Shown here piece after piece: positions 7,746-15,686 of a DNA stretch of 23,924 bases. The position numbers were made by a program, and so were the translations under genes. The notes below the pieces were generated by a model. The model made no database searches, was not told the DNA's origin, and was given only the letters and a program-made list of their open reading frames with translations. The stretch is from JAICLL01 sp035252155 (lineage in GTDB: Bacteria; Planctomycetota; Planctomycetia; Pirellulales; JAICIG01). Each line of letters starts with the position of its first letter. Positions within the stretch are counted from its first letter, which is position 1. The stretch lies in NCBI GenBank assembly GCA_035252155.1, contig DATFDL010000118.1:1-23924 (forward strand), written 5' to 3'.

Positions 7746-8528
7746 ATGATTCGCCGCACGGCTGCCGATTCACCTCACACCGGACAGTGGATTCTGATTT
7801 CACAGGTCGAGCATGCTCGGCTATCAGGGGTGTTGGCTGAGGCCTGGGGCCACCGGCCCTTTGCCTCGCTCGATCCGCGTGATGAGATCGTGGCAGCCGT
7901 CCGTCACCACGACGACGGCTGGTCGGCCTGGGAAGTGGCGCCCAAAGTCGATCCGCAGTCGGGCACCCCGCTCGATTTCACCGAGATGCCGCTGGCCGAT
8001 TCGCTGGCCATCTGGCGCGAATCGATCGCCGTCGCCGAAAAGATCGGACCGTTGGCGGCCTACATGGTAAGCGGGCATTTCAGCGCGCTGCTGCGGCGTT
8101 TTTCCAGCCGCTGGCATTCCGATCCGGCGGCAGCGGCTCTGGCCCGCGGCTTTCTCGATCAGCAAACCGAACGGCAAGCGCATTGGCTCGACCTTCGTTT
8201 CGCAGGCCGCGCAAGCGACGCGCGACGCGCCGATGCCGATCGCGCCGTGGCGTGGCTACAGATGTTCGACGCCTTGAGTCTCTGGTTCTGCTGCGCCGCG
8301 CGCAGCGAGCGGGAGATAGCTGATCCGCCGGGAGGGCCGAAGCTGACCTTGCAGCCAGCGAAGGATGTCTACCACATCACGGTGTCACCGTGGCCGTTCG
8401 TCGAGCCGCGCGTGGAATTGACGGCTGTGGGCCGCGCGATCGCGATGGCTCATTACGCCAGCCCCAGCGACCTGGCCACCGCGGCCGCTCAGCCGGTCAC
8501 GTTACGATGGGAGCTTGCGCCCGCGTAG
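7746..8528 (+). CDS. DUF3891 family protein
   Basis: 260 residues, the usual size for DUF3891, a family without an assigned function. Seen in the sequence: Q20 and H23 in LISQVEHARLSG, the block AVRHHDDGWSAWE (51-63) followed by P-x-x-D-x-x-x-G-x-P-x-x-F-x-x-M, an IWRESI motif (89-94), and YMVSGHFSALL with His111. The spread of conserved-looking His and Asp residues resembles a metal site of the HD-hydrolase kind, which is my inference. It starts 9 bp after the membrane protein stop, so it may be on the glycan-cluster transcript, although its content suggests an unrelated housekeeping role. The TAG stop is the first part of a repeat-like sequence (TAGGTCGGGTGTTCCAGCC). Confidence 0.8.
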   Translation: MIRRTAADSPHTGQWILISQVEHARLSGVLAEAWGHRPFASLDPRDEIVAAVRHHDDGWSAWEVAPKVDPQSGTPLDFTEMPLADSLAIWRESIAVAEKIGPLAAYMVSGHFSALLRRFSSRWHSDPAAAALARGFLDQQTERQAHWLDLRFAGRASDARRADADRAVAWLQMFDALSLWFCCAARSEREIADPPGGPKLTLQPAKDVYHITVSPWPFVEPRVELTAVGRAIAMAHYASPSDLATAAAQPVTLRWELAPA

Positions 8529-8576
8529 GTCGGGTGTTCCAGCCGGAAGGAGTTAAGCGGGCGACCACATGTTTGC

Positions 8577-8605
8577 TCTGTAGGGAACGCCCTCCGTGGC
8601 GTTCC
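8577..8605. repeat. Second copy of the 29-bp hairpin arm (3320-3348)
   Basis: It is identical to the left arm at 3320-3348. The expected right arm is present only as a short remnant near 8638-8646 (CGCGGAACG), so this copy cannot form the full hairpin. Confidence 0.85.
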
Positions 8606-8680
8606 GTGGGGGGCGAATTGACGTCGAATCGCAGTTCGCGGAACGTGGGACTCGTTTCACTCACCTACGGCTACGTTTAA

Positions 8681-8704
8681 GGAACGGAATGAATTCCGTT
8701 CTAC
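8681..8704. repeat. 24-bp element, exact reverse complement of 5773-5796
   Basis: GGAACGGAATGAATTCCGTT followed by CTAC. It ends 7 bp before the stop of the minus-strand isomerase-like gene. Confidence 0.9.
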
Positions 8705-8711
8705 AGGATCA

Positions 8712-9491
8712 TCAACTCCGCAGATAATTGACGGCCTGAGCGATTTCATGCACTGGGTCGGTGGCGTTTTCGCGTTCGATGGCCCAGTAACCGCGGTAAT
8801 CATGTTCTTCGAGCGCGCCGATCAAGGCGGCGAAATCGGCCGAGCCGCGGCCCAGCTCAACTTCCACTCCGCGGCCGCGCGCCAAATCGCGCACCCCGTC
8901 TTTGGCGTGCACATATTGAACCTGTGGACCTAACTCGGCGATCGCTTCCAACGGCGAGAAGCCGTTGACGATCAGGTTGCCAGGATTCAGCGTCACGGCC
9001 AACGATCCGGGCGGCAAGGCATCGAGCAGCCGCCGCAGGTCAGCCCCCGCCTCACTGCCCGTTTCGGCGGCCAACAGCGCGCCGACCTGTTGGCCGTATG
9101 CTCCTAGGTCGGCAAGCGCCTCGAGCAAGAGTCCCCAGGCGGGCCCTTCGGGCTTTTCGGGCACGCGGCCCACCTGATTGACGACGAGCGACGCGCCCAG
9201 GTCGTAGGCAAGTTGCATCGCCGCCTTGGTCGCTTCAACGCGGCGCTCCAGTTGCTCGGGCGTGTCGTAGCCGCGGCGCGTGCGAAAACCGACGGCCGCA
9301 ACTCGAAGTTCGTAATCGTCAAGCAGCTTGCGCAATTGCCGGCGGCCCGTTTGCGAGAGATCGCGCGGATTCAGCTCGCCTCGGGCGTCGATCTCAACGC
9401 CCTCCACGCGCCACGAGTTGACGACTCGCAGCGCCTGCTTGAATGGCAGCTTGAGGCTGCGCAACTGAACGGCGATTTGTAGCGACGGCAT
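8712..9491 (-). CDS. Sugar phosphate isomerase/epimerase-like TIM-barrel protein
   Basis: A 259-residue protein of the xylose isomerase-like (AP endonuclease 2) fold. The start is the ATG at 9491, because AAGGA lies 7 nt upstream (9499-9503); the frame is open 33 bp further. Likely metal ligands are E143 (AAETGSEAG), N169 (TLNPGNL, where many relatives have Asp), H195 (QYVHAKD) and E239 (WAIERE). This family isomerises or epimerises sugars or sugar acids, or acts as a lyase; the substrate cannot be read from sequence. Expansion of such genes is common in planctomycetes. It is divergent from the large secreted protein at 9619, and the 127 bp between them may hold both promoters. Confidence 0.85.
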   Translation of the reverse strand: MPSLQIAVQLRSLKLPFKQALRVVNSWRVEGVEIDARGELNPRDLSQTGRRQLRKLLDDYELRVAAVGFRTRRGYDTPEQLERRVEATKAAMQLAYDLGASLVVNQVGRVPEKPEGPAWGLLLEALADLGAYGQQVGALLAAETGSEAGADLRRLLDALPPGSLAVTLNPGNLIVNGFSPLEAIAELGPQVQYVHAKDGVRDLARGRGVEVELGRGSADFAALIGALEEHDYRGYWAIERENATDPVHEIAQAVNYLRS

Positions 9492-9597
9492 GCGACGGTC
9501 CTTCGGGTTGTAGCGATTCGGCAAAGACGTTTTCGAGTGGAGAACGGCGGGTGGTCGATATCCGTGAAGGGTGTACGCGACCGTTCAGGGTGACGCG

Positions 9598-9611
9598 AGG
9601 GTTCAGGGTTC
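9598..9611. repeat. Two AGGGTTC units just upstream of a start codon
   Basis: Two full units, with a degenerate TTCAGGG at 9584-9590. They lie immediately before the ATG at 9619. If the upstream GTG at 9571 were used they would encode V-Q-G-D-A-R-V-Q-G-S-D-R ahead of the signal peptide. Confidence 0.7.
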
Positions 9612-9618
9612 TGACCGC

Positions 9619-12246
9619 ATGTACGCGCTTCCAACCCTTGTAATTCTAGCGGCAGCTTGGGTTGCGCCCACGGCGGTGCAAAACCCCGACGCCGTGCCGC
9701 TCTATCATTGTGGCTTCGAGCAAGACGCCGATGTCGATTATGACAATTGGCCCGACGGCTGGAGCCGCCGGCGCGGGCCGGGCTTTCCGCATTACGTGCC
9801 GGTGCGCATCAGCGGGGACGAAGCCGCCGAAGGCAAACGCTCGCTGCGCATCAGCCTCGATGGCGGCGCAGCGATGGCCTATAGCCCCCCGATGCGCATC
9901 GACCCCGGCCACGATTATGTGCTGGGCGGGCAATTGAAGACACAGCGGCTGGTCCACGACCGGGCTTTCCTGGGCATCGTCTTTCTCGATGCTCAACAGC
10001 AGCCGGTCGAAGCCGCCGCCTCGGAAAAATTTCGGCAGACTGAGGGCTGGACGCAGCTCCGCGTCGGCCCCGTTCACTGCGCCAATCAGGCGGCCTGTTT
10101 CGCCATGATCGCCGTCGCCATCGAGCCGGCCGCCGATCAGGAAGACCTGGTCGGTTCGGCCCTGTTCGACGATGTCTGGCTTGCCCAGGTGCCGCGGATG
10201 ACGCTCGAAGTGGCCGCTCCGCACTTGCTCTACTCGGTGGGCGACCCGATCGAAATCGTGTGCCGCGTGTCGGGATACCGAACTTCGCCGCCGGCGGTCG
10301 AGCTTGAGCTGCGCGACGCGTTCAGCCGACTCATCGAAAGCCGCGAATTGGCCTTGATAGCCGCCAACGAGCCCGCCAAGCACGACCCGGCGGCCAACAA
10401 GCCCGCCGAAGCTTCGCCGCAGACCGGCCTTCCCCATCAGGTCGCCGAAGCCCGCTGGCGACTGCCCGTCACCGAACCCGGTTATTATCGTCTATGCACC
10501 ACCGTGACGGGCAGCAATGGGCTTTTGGAAGTGCCCGATTTGCCCCTGGCGGTCATTGAACCCGCCAGCAAGCCGCTCGACGGCGAGTTCGGCTGGAGCC
10601 TGCCCCAGGGCGAAGGGTCGCTGCCCCTGGCGACGCTCGCCCAATGGGGCGGCCACGCGGGCATCCACTGGTTGAAATTTCCGCTCTGGTACGACGAGGG
10701 CGACCGCGACCGCGTCGAGGGGGTGACTTGGTTGGCCGACCGGCTCAATGCTCAGGGCATCAACCTGGTGGGACTGCTGGCCGACCCGCCGCCCGAGACG
10801 CGGCGCGCATTGGGCATGACCGGCGAAACGTCGGCGGCCAACCTCTTTGTGCAAGATCCGCGTTCCTGGTATCCGTCGCTCGAACCCGTGATGGCCCGGA
10901 TGTCGCTCAAAGTGCGTTGGTGGCAGTTGGGGCACGACGACGACACGAGCTTTGTCGGTTTGCCCGACCCGGTGGCCACTGTCGTCGAAGTCAAACGTCA
11001 GTTGGACCGGATTGGCCAGAACTCGCGAGTCGGCATCGGCTGGAATTGGCTCGACGATATACCGCGGGCCAGGCAAGTTCCCTGGTCGTTTTTATCACGG
11101 TCGGCGTCCCCCGCCTTGTCGGCCGCCGAGCTGATCTATTACCCGTCAGCCGATTCGGCCGATGCCAAGCGGCAGTGGGTGTCGCTGGCGGCGCTCGATC
11201 CGCAACGCTACGACCTCACGACGCGCGCGGCCGATCTAGTGACGCGGATGGTGGCGGCCAAGGAGATGGGCATCGGCAAAATCTTCTTTGCCAATCCGAT
11301 GTCGGGCAGCGCCGGGCTGGTGCAAGCGGACGGCAGCGCCGGCGAACTCTTCTTGCCGTGGCGGACCACTGCCATGAACCTGGCCGACGCCCATTATCTG
11401 GGCCGTCTCACGCTGCCCGGCGGCAGCGAGAACCGGCTTTTCTCGCGCGGTGGCGAGACGATTTTGGTCGTTTGGAACACAGTTCCCACCACCGAGGTCA
11501 CCTACTTGGGCGAGCAGGTCCGCGCCACCGATGTGTGGGGCCGAACCAGCGACGTGCCAAGCGGCGACGAAGGCCAGCGCGTGGAGGTGGGGCCGCTGCC
11601 CGTCTTTCTGGTCGGGGTCAACGAAGCGATCGCCCGCTGGCGGATGTCGGTCGAACTCGACCGGCGGCAAGTGCCCAGCGTGTTCGGCGCTCCGCACACG
11701 CTGCGGATTCGGTTGCAAAACCATTTTGGGCAGCCGATGACCGGCAAGCTGCGGATCGTCGCCCCACCCGGTTGGCGCGTCGAACCGGAACTATTCGACT
11801 TGAAATTGCCCGGCGACAATATCTTCGAGCAAGCGTTCGACGTGACGTTTCCCTCGACGGCCAGTTGCGGCGAGCAGATGCTTCGCTTCGATTTCGATCT
11901 GCAAGCCGATCGGCGCTATCAATTCAACCTCACCCGCACGATCGACGTGGGGCTGGGCGACGTCTACCTAGAATTCGTCAGCCACCTCAACGCGCGCGGC
12001 GAGCTGGAAGTCGAGCAGCGGTTGGTGAACCGCAGCGCGGGAGAAGTGACGATGCGGTGCTACTTGAATATCCCCAACCGGCGGCGGATGCGCACCCTGG
12101 TGACTCGGCTGCCTCCGGGCGAAGACGTGCAGACCTATCGGGCGGCCGCCGGCGACGAGCTGGTGGGGCAGATCCTGCGCGTCCGCGCCGAAGAAATCGG
12201 CGGCAGCCGCCGCATTCTGAACTACAGCTTTGTGGCCGAACCGTAG
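9619..12246 (+). CDS. Large secreted protein with beta-sandwich and glycosidase-like TIM-barrel regions
   Basis: About 875 residues. The ATG at 9619 is preferred because it begins a signal peptide (MYALPTLVILAAAWVAPTAV); the frame is open to a GTG at 9571, but the 16 extra residues are repeat-derived. After the signal come a jelly-roll-like carbohydrate-binding-type region (about 30-190, GFEQDADVDYDNWPDGW) and an Ig-like stretch (about 195-315). A barrel-like segment (about 320-620, with IHWLKFPLWYDEGD and VRWWQLGHDDD) resembles clan A glycoside hydrolases. The C-terminal part has beta-sandwich regions like NPCBM-associated/NEW3 domains (RIRLQNHFGQPMTGKLRIVA). No catalytic Glu pair can be assigned, so activity is uncertain. 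Location should be outside the cytoplasmic membrane. The TAG stop runs into a TTCCAGCC-type repeat. Confidence 0.75.
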   Translation: MYALPTLVILAAAWVAPTAVQNPDAVPLYHCGFEQDADVDYDNWPDGWSRRRGPGFPHYVPVRISGDEAAEGKRSLRISLDGGAAMAYSPPMRIDPGHDYVLGGQLKTQRLVHDRAFLGIVFLDAQQQPVEAAASEKFRQTEGWTQLRVGPVHCANQAACFAMIAVAIEPAADQEDLVGSALFDDVWLAQVPRMTLEVAAPHLLYSVGDPIEIVCRVSGYRTSPPAVELELRDAFSRLIESRELALIAANEPAKHDPAANKPAEASPQTGLPHQVAEARWRLPVTEPGYYRLCTTVTGSNGLLEVPDLPLAVIEPASKPLDGEFGWSLPQGEGSLPLATLAQWGGHAGIHWLKFPLWYDEGDRDRVEGVTWLADRLNAQGINLVGLLADPPPETRRALGMTGETSAANLFVQDPRSWYPSLEPVMARMSLKVRWWQLGHDDDTSFVGLPDPVATVVEVKRQLDRIGQNSRVGIGWNWLDDIPRARQVPWSFLSRSASPALSAAELIYYPSADSADAKRQWVSLAALDPQRYDLTTRAADLVTRMVAAKEMGIGKIFFANPMSGSAGLVQADGSAGELFLPWRTTAMNLADAHYLGRLTLPGGSENRLFSRGGETILVVWNTVPTTEVTYLGEQVRATDVWGRTSDVPSGDEGQRVEVGPLPVFLVGVNEAIARWRMSVELDRRQVPSVFGAPHTLRIRLQNHFGQPMTGKLRIVAPPGWRVEPELFDLKLPGDNIFEQAFDVTFPSTASCGEQMLRFDFDLQADRRYQFNLTRTIDVGLGDVYLEFVSHLNARGELEVEQRLVNRSAGEVTMRCYLNIPNRRRMRTLVTRLPPGEDVQTYRAAAGDELVGQILRVRAEEIGGSRRILNYSFVAEP

Positions 12247-12363
12247 GTTAGGCTTTCCAGCCTGACGCTTCGTTGCGGTTGCGGGCCGAATCACGGCACA
12301 GGCTTGCGTTTTCGGCTCCTCAGCAGAATCCATGGGTGGCTTTGGCTGACTCGTGGAGCAACC

Positions 12364-12398
12364 GTGCGTTTTGTAAGGCATCGCCGGGCAAATAAATG
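12364..12398. repeat. GCCGGGCAAATAAATG repeat, copy A
   Basis: A 35-bp element running from GTGCGTTTTGTAAGGCATCG to GCCGGGCAAATAAATG. Copy B at 12578-12612 is its inverted, slightly diverged form, and copy C at 12667-12694 is a direct, shorter form. Confidence 0.75.
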
Positions 12399-12422
12399 AG
12401 CGATCGGCGGCAGCGAAAAAGA

Positions 12423-12448
12423 CCCTGGCCCACCGCGGCGGGCCAGGG
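12423..12448 (-). terminator. GC hairpin, terminator-like on the minus strand
   Basis: CCCTGGCCC and GGGCCAGGG form a perfect 9-bp stem with an 8-nt loop. On the minus strand the stem is followed by TCTTTTTCGC, a Rho-independent-like tail. No minus-strand gene ends here; on the plus strand it lies 177 nt past the secreted protein gene without a U-tract. It may instead be part of the local repeat. Confidence 0.4.
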
Positions 12449-12577
12449 CTAGGCGAGTCATTTACCCGCCCGGACCTGGTTATCCCTTGTCAGGTTGCTC
12501 GCCAGCAGAGCCTGACTCTGTTTCACCAGGCAACGGCCAATATACCACGCCGAAATCCGATGACGAAATCATGGCGC

Positions 12578-12612
12578 CATTTATTTGCCCGGCCATTCCT
12601 AAAAAAACGCAC
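12578..12612. repeat. GCCGGGCAAATAAATG repeat, copy B (inverted)
   Basis: CATTTATTTGCCCGGCC, continuing to a run of seven A and CGCAC. It is inverted relative to copy A, so A and B could pair over about 35 imperfect bases across a 179-nt span. Confidence 0.75.
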
Positions 12613-12666
12613 CCTCCAAATACTTCGGACTGCAAGCCCCCCCTACAAATTCTGGAGAAGAGCCGG

Positions 12667-12694
12667 GTTGTCTTAGGCATCGCCGGGCAAATGA
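12667..12694. repeat. GCCGGGCAAAT repeat, copy C
   Basis: GTTGTCTTAGGCATCGCCGG followed by GCAAATGAA, in the same orientation as copy A and inverted relative to copy B. It ends 47 bp before the ilvE start. Confidence 0.7.
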
Positions 12695-12741
12695 ACGCTA
12701 CATTGATTCCCATGAGACATTCTTCGTGATATGCTCCTGAT

Positions 12742-13599
12742 ATGTCCTTCAAGGTCTCCATCAACGGCCAGCTCTACGACAAAGAAGACGCCAAAATCAG
12801 CGTCTACGATCACGGTTTGCTTTATGGTGACGGCGTGTTCGAGGGCATTCGCAGTTACGGCGGCAAGGTCTTTCGGCTCGATGAGCACCTGAAGCGGCTT
12901 TGGGATTCGGCCAGGGCCATTCGGCTGGCCATTCCCATCTCGCGCCAGGAGCTGGGCCGGGCGATTTACGATACTCTGCGCGTCAACAACATCGCCGACG
13001 GCTACATCCGCCTGGTGGTCACGCGCGGGGCGGGCACGCTGGGCCTCGACCCTAACCGCACCAGCGATCCGCAGGTGATCATCATCACCGACCACATCGC
13101 GCTCTACCCGCGCGAAATGTACGAGAAGGGCCTGGAGATCGTCACGGTCAGCGTCGTGCGCAATCATCCCGCCGCCCTCAGCCCGCGGATCAAGTCGCTC
13201 AACTACCTGAACAACATCCTGGCAAAGATCGAAGGCTTGCAGGCCGGCTGTGTCGAGGCCCTGATGCTCAACACCAAGGGCGAAGTCGCCGAATGCACCG
13301 GCGACAATGTGTTTCTGGTGCGTGACGGCGTGCTGCTGACGCCGCCCAACGAGGCGGGCATCTTGGAGGGCGTCACGCGGCAGGCGGTGATCGAGTTGGC
13401 CCGTGAAACCGGCCGCGAGGTGCGCGAGATTGCGCTGACCAAGCACGACGTCTACATCGCCGACGAGATGTTTCTCACCGGTACCGCCGCCGAAGTCATT
13501 CCGGTGGTCAAAGTCGACAGCCGGCCGATCGGGGTCGGCAAGCCCGGCCCCATTACGCGCGACCTGATGGAGCGATTTCACGCACTCGCCCGAGCTTAA
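12742..13599 (+). CDS. ilvE: Branched-chain amino acid aminotransferase (PLP fold type IV)
   Basis: 285 residues, typical of the short bacterial IlvE group. The family start (NGQLYDKEDAKISVYDHGLL, then YGDGVFEGIRSYGG at 28-41) is clear. The PLP lysine is K151 in SPRIKSLNYLNNILAK, and EVAECTGDNVF (181-191) and GILEGVTRQAV (206-216) are the usual cofactor-phosphate and substrate regions. It transfers the amino group between branched-chain amino acids and 2-oxoglutarate. D-amino acid transaminase or aminodeoxychorismate lyase share the fold, but the motif set fits IlvE best. It appears to be a single-gene unit; no clear Shine-Dalgarno precedes the ATG. The neighbours give no biosynthetic context. 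Confidence 0.92.
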   Translation: MSFKVSINGQLYDKEDAKISVYDHGLLYGDGVFEGIRSYGGKVFRLDEHLKRLWDSARAIRLAIPISRQELGRAIYDTLRVNNIADGYIRLVVTRGAGTLGLDPNRTSDPQVIIITDHIALYPREMYEKGLEIVTVSVVRNHPAALSPRIKSLNYLNNILAKIEGLQAGCVEALMLNTKGEVAECTGDNVFLVRDGVLLTPPNEAGILEGVTRQAVIELARETGREVREIALTKHDVYIADEMFLTGTAAEVIPVVKVDSRPIGVGKPGPITRDLMERFHALARA

Positions 13600-13704
13600 A
13601 CCTCGGAGCGGCCGGACGGTCGGGTGCCACGGCATCCGCCGCGGCGCACGTGCGTCGATTCTAAGGCGCGACAAAAATCGCCGCGGTGGACGCCGTGCAA
13701 ACCG

Positions 13705-15234
13705 TTAGTCCACGAATGCGGCCAGCGGTTCGGCCCGGCTGGGAAACTGCAGCGTCTTCAGCGCCTTGACCTCGATTTGACGGATCCGCTCGCGCGTCAA
13801 GCCAAACACCCGGCCAACTTCGTCGAGCGTGTAACAATAGCCGTCGGCCAAGCCGTAGCGCAGCCGCAAAATCTCCCGCTCGCGGGCGGGCAGCGCTGCC
13901 AGTGCCTCGTCGATCCGTTGTTTGAGCTGGGCTCGCGTCAGTTGAACGCCCGGCAGGTCGTCGCGATGATCGGCCAAAAAGTCGCCGAACATCGCCCCAT
14001 CGCCGTCGTGCATCGGTTGGTCGAGTGAACGAGGCGGCGCCATAAAGATCAGCAGCTTGAGCGCCCCGGCAGCCTGCTGCGGAGAAATGCCCACCGCCTC
14101 GGCGATGTCGTCGCACGTCGCATCGCGTCCAAGTTGCTGCCTTAAGCGGGCCGCAGCGTGACGCACCTTGCGCAGAGTGTCCGACTGCTGAGCGGGCAGC
14201 ACGATCGGGTGGCGCTGCTCGGCAATGGCGCGCGTGATCGACTGCCGAATCCACCAGGTGGCATACGTCGAGAATTTGCAGCCGCGGCCCGACTCAAATT
14301 TGTCGACGGCCCGCATCAGGCCGGCGTTGCCTTCTTGAATCAGGTCGAGCAATGTCATACTGGGACACTGATAATGCTTGGCCAGAGCAACCACCAGTCG
14401 CAGGTTCGCCGCGCACAACTCGCGTTTGGCGGCGGCATAGTCCGCTTCGAGCCGGCGAATGCGCTCCAGCCGTCGACGCAGCGTGGTGGGACTTTCACCG
14501 GTAATCTGCATCAAGAACCGCAGAGCACAGCGGATGGCGTCGGCGGCGCCCGACAACGATTCGTCGTTCGGGTCGATGCAGCGGAGGCGCTGCTGCAGAC
14601 GGTCCATCCGCCGCGACAGGCCGGCCAGCTTCTCCAACAGGGGCGTCAGCAGCTTAACGCGAACCGACAACTCTTCGACCAACGTGACGGCGCGGCCCCG
14701 CCGAGCAATGAGTTTTCGCCAGGCTTGCCGCCGCTGGTCGAGCGGGTGGCATTTGGCCGCCGCCAAACGGAAATCGCCATGGTTCAAATGCAGCAGACAC
14801 TCAACCGTGGCAAGGTTTGCGGCCAACGGCCGCCGCAAGAGTTCCTTGCGCGGGCCATCGGAGGCCGGCACATCGAGCACCCGGTCGATGCGCGCCGCGC
14901 CATCACGCACCTTTTTTAGTTCGGTGACGACCTCCGCGAGCACGAAGTCGCTGGCCAACAGCGCGCGGCGAAACCGCCGCCGCGCCACCTCCAGCCGCCG
15001 CGCCACCGCCCGTTCCTGCGAACGATCGAGCAGCGGCTGCGAGCCAATCTGCATGAGATAGAGCCGGACCGGATCTTCAACCACCGCGTCGGACACGCCG
15101 CCCCACGACGCGGACGCCGCTCGCTTGGCCAACCCCAAAACTCGACCGCCGCCTCCTGTACGCCACAATTTTGCTTTCACAGCGCGGAACCTCACCGAGG
15201 GAGTCTCAATCCAGCAAGACACACCGGCCAACAT
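13705..15234 (-). CDS. RNA polymerase sigma factor, sigma-70 family (RpoD-like)
   Basis: 509 residues. Region 1.2 begins at DAVVEDPVRLYLMQIGSQPL (49-68). A long non-conserved stretch (about 95-260, rich in Arg and Leu) follows. Region 2 is CAANLRLVVALAKHY through DLIQEGNAGLMRAVDKFE and FSTYATWWIRQSITRAIAEQ (274-340). Region 3 includes GRDATCDDIAEAVGIS (369-384). Region 4 includes LPAREREILRLRYGL and the helix-turn-helix YTLDEVGRVFGLTRERIRQI (448-487). It therefore has all parts needed for -10/-35 recognition. It may be a group 2 paralogue rather than the main RpoD: the N-terminus is Arg-rich, and region 1.2 (QPLLDRSQERAVARRLE) is less canonical. The ATG at 15234 is used; a GTG 19 codons later is possible. 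It lies downstream of a Ser/Thr kinase on the same strand, 452 bp apart, so it probably has its own promoter. Confidence 0.92.
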   Translation of the reverse strand: MLAGVSCWIETPSVRFRAVKAKLWRTGGGGRVLGLAKRAASASWGGVSDAVVEDPVRLYLMQIGSQPLLDRSQERAVARRLEVARRRFRRALLASDFVLAEVVTELKKVRDGAARIDRVLDVPASDGPRKELLRRPLAANLATVECLLHLNHGDFRLAAAKCHPLDQRRQAWRKLIARRGRAVTLVEELSVRVKLLTPLLEKLAGLSRRMDRLQQRLRCIDPNDESLSGAADAIRCALRFLMQITGESPTTLRRRLERIRRLEADYAAAKRELCAANLRLVVALAKHYQCPSMTLLDLIQEGNAGLMRAVDKFESGRGCKFSTYATWWIRQSITRAIAEQRHPIVLPAQQSDTLRKVRHAAARLRQQLGRDATCDDIAEAVGISPQQAAGALKLLIFMAPPRSLDQPMHDGDGAMFGDFLADHRDDLPGVQLTRAQLKQRIDEALAALPAREREILRLRYGLADGYCYTLDEVGRVFGLTRERIRQIEVKALKTLQFPSRAEPLAAFVD

Positions 15235-15686
15235 TGCCGGTTGGCGACGTCACTGGTAAGGAGCGGACGAAAAACAACTTCGACCTACAGATCCCTCTCC
15301 CTCCGGGAGAGGCCAGGTGAGGGCCGGCAAAATTGCCGAAGTTGTTTTTCGTCCGCACCTTCAGCGACGCCACGCTTGAAGCCGGACATCAGCATTCAAA
15401 ACGGATATTCCACATTGACCGACTCATGTCGGTCGTTACGCCGGAAAGGCCACGATCAGGCGTGCGCGCGTCCGCCACGCGCGTGAGCGAAAGGAAAGCT
15501 GGAGAATGGAGAATCCTACCCCGACGATGCCCGTCCTTGGTTTCATGTCCCCCAACCCCCTTGCCCATCAACCCCGACCAAAGACCCTTGTGTGCAAAAG
15601 CCACACGACACGGATAGCAAGGTTATCCGTTTGCACCCCCCAAGACAAGTACCCGCGCGTTGGATTGACCAAAAAATTACAAACGC
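15235..15686. other. 452-bp gap between kinase and sigma factor, no gene seen
   Basis: This gap should hold the promoter of the minus-strand sigma factor gene. The only clear structure is the nested inverted repeat at 15263-15356. Small open frames here have atypical composition and no recognisable product. No tRNA or convincing promoter pair was found. Confidence 0.65.
15263..15356. repeat. Nested inverted repeat upstream of the sigma factor gene
   Basis: The outer arms 15263-15282 (GCGGACGAAAAACAACTTCG) and 15337-15356 are perfect 20-bp reverse complements. Inside is a second stem, CCTCTCCC (15294-15301) with GGGAGAGG (15305-15312), from the CCCTCTCCCTCCGGGAGAGG-type repeat seen in many bacteria. 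The element ends 28 bp before the sigma factor start codon on the minus strand, so it would lie in the 5' untranslated region or promoter. Confidence 0.85.

Larger units (their letters stand above)
8529..8711. other. Repeat-filled gap between convergent genes
   Basis: This gap separates the DUF3891 gene (+) and the isomerase-like gene (-). It holds a TTCCAGCC-type element that begins at the stop codon, a copy of the hairpin left arm (8577-8605) whose right arm decays after about 8646, and the inverted 24-bp element (8681-8704). I see no gene. Confidence 0.8.
12247..12741. other. 495-bp gap with repeats and a hairpin, no gene
   Basis: It contains a short hairpin element touching the upstream stop (AGGCT/AGCCT at 12250-12263), three copies of a GCCGGGCAAAT-type repeat (12364, 12578, 12667) and a GC hairpin at 12423-12448. 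An open frame on the minus strand (12480-12764) is made partly of these repeats and is not accepted as a gene. The ilvE promoter should lie in the last 100 bp, but I see no convincing -35/-10 pair. Confidence 0.7.

Noticed and set aside
10644..12251. 535-codon plus-strand frame
   Set aside because: It is an alternative frame of the secreted protein gene, Arg-rich and without domains.
12480..12764. 94-codon minus-strand frame (ICPAMPK and GMAGQINGAM)
   Set aside because: Its two similar peptides are the inverted copies of the GCCGGGCAAAT repeat, and it overlaps the ilvE start. Most likely it is repeat read-through, not a gene.
15600..15630. tRNA-like or terminator stem (GGATA...TATCC)
   Set aside because: The stem is only 5 bp, with no cloverleaf or U-tract.
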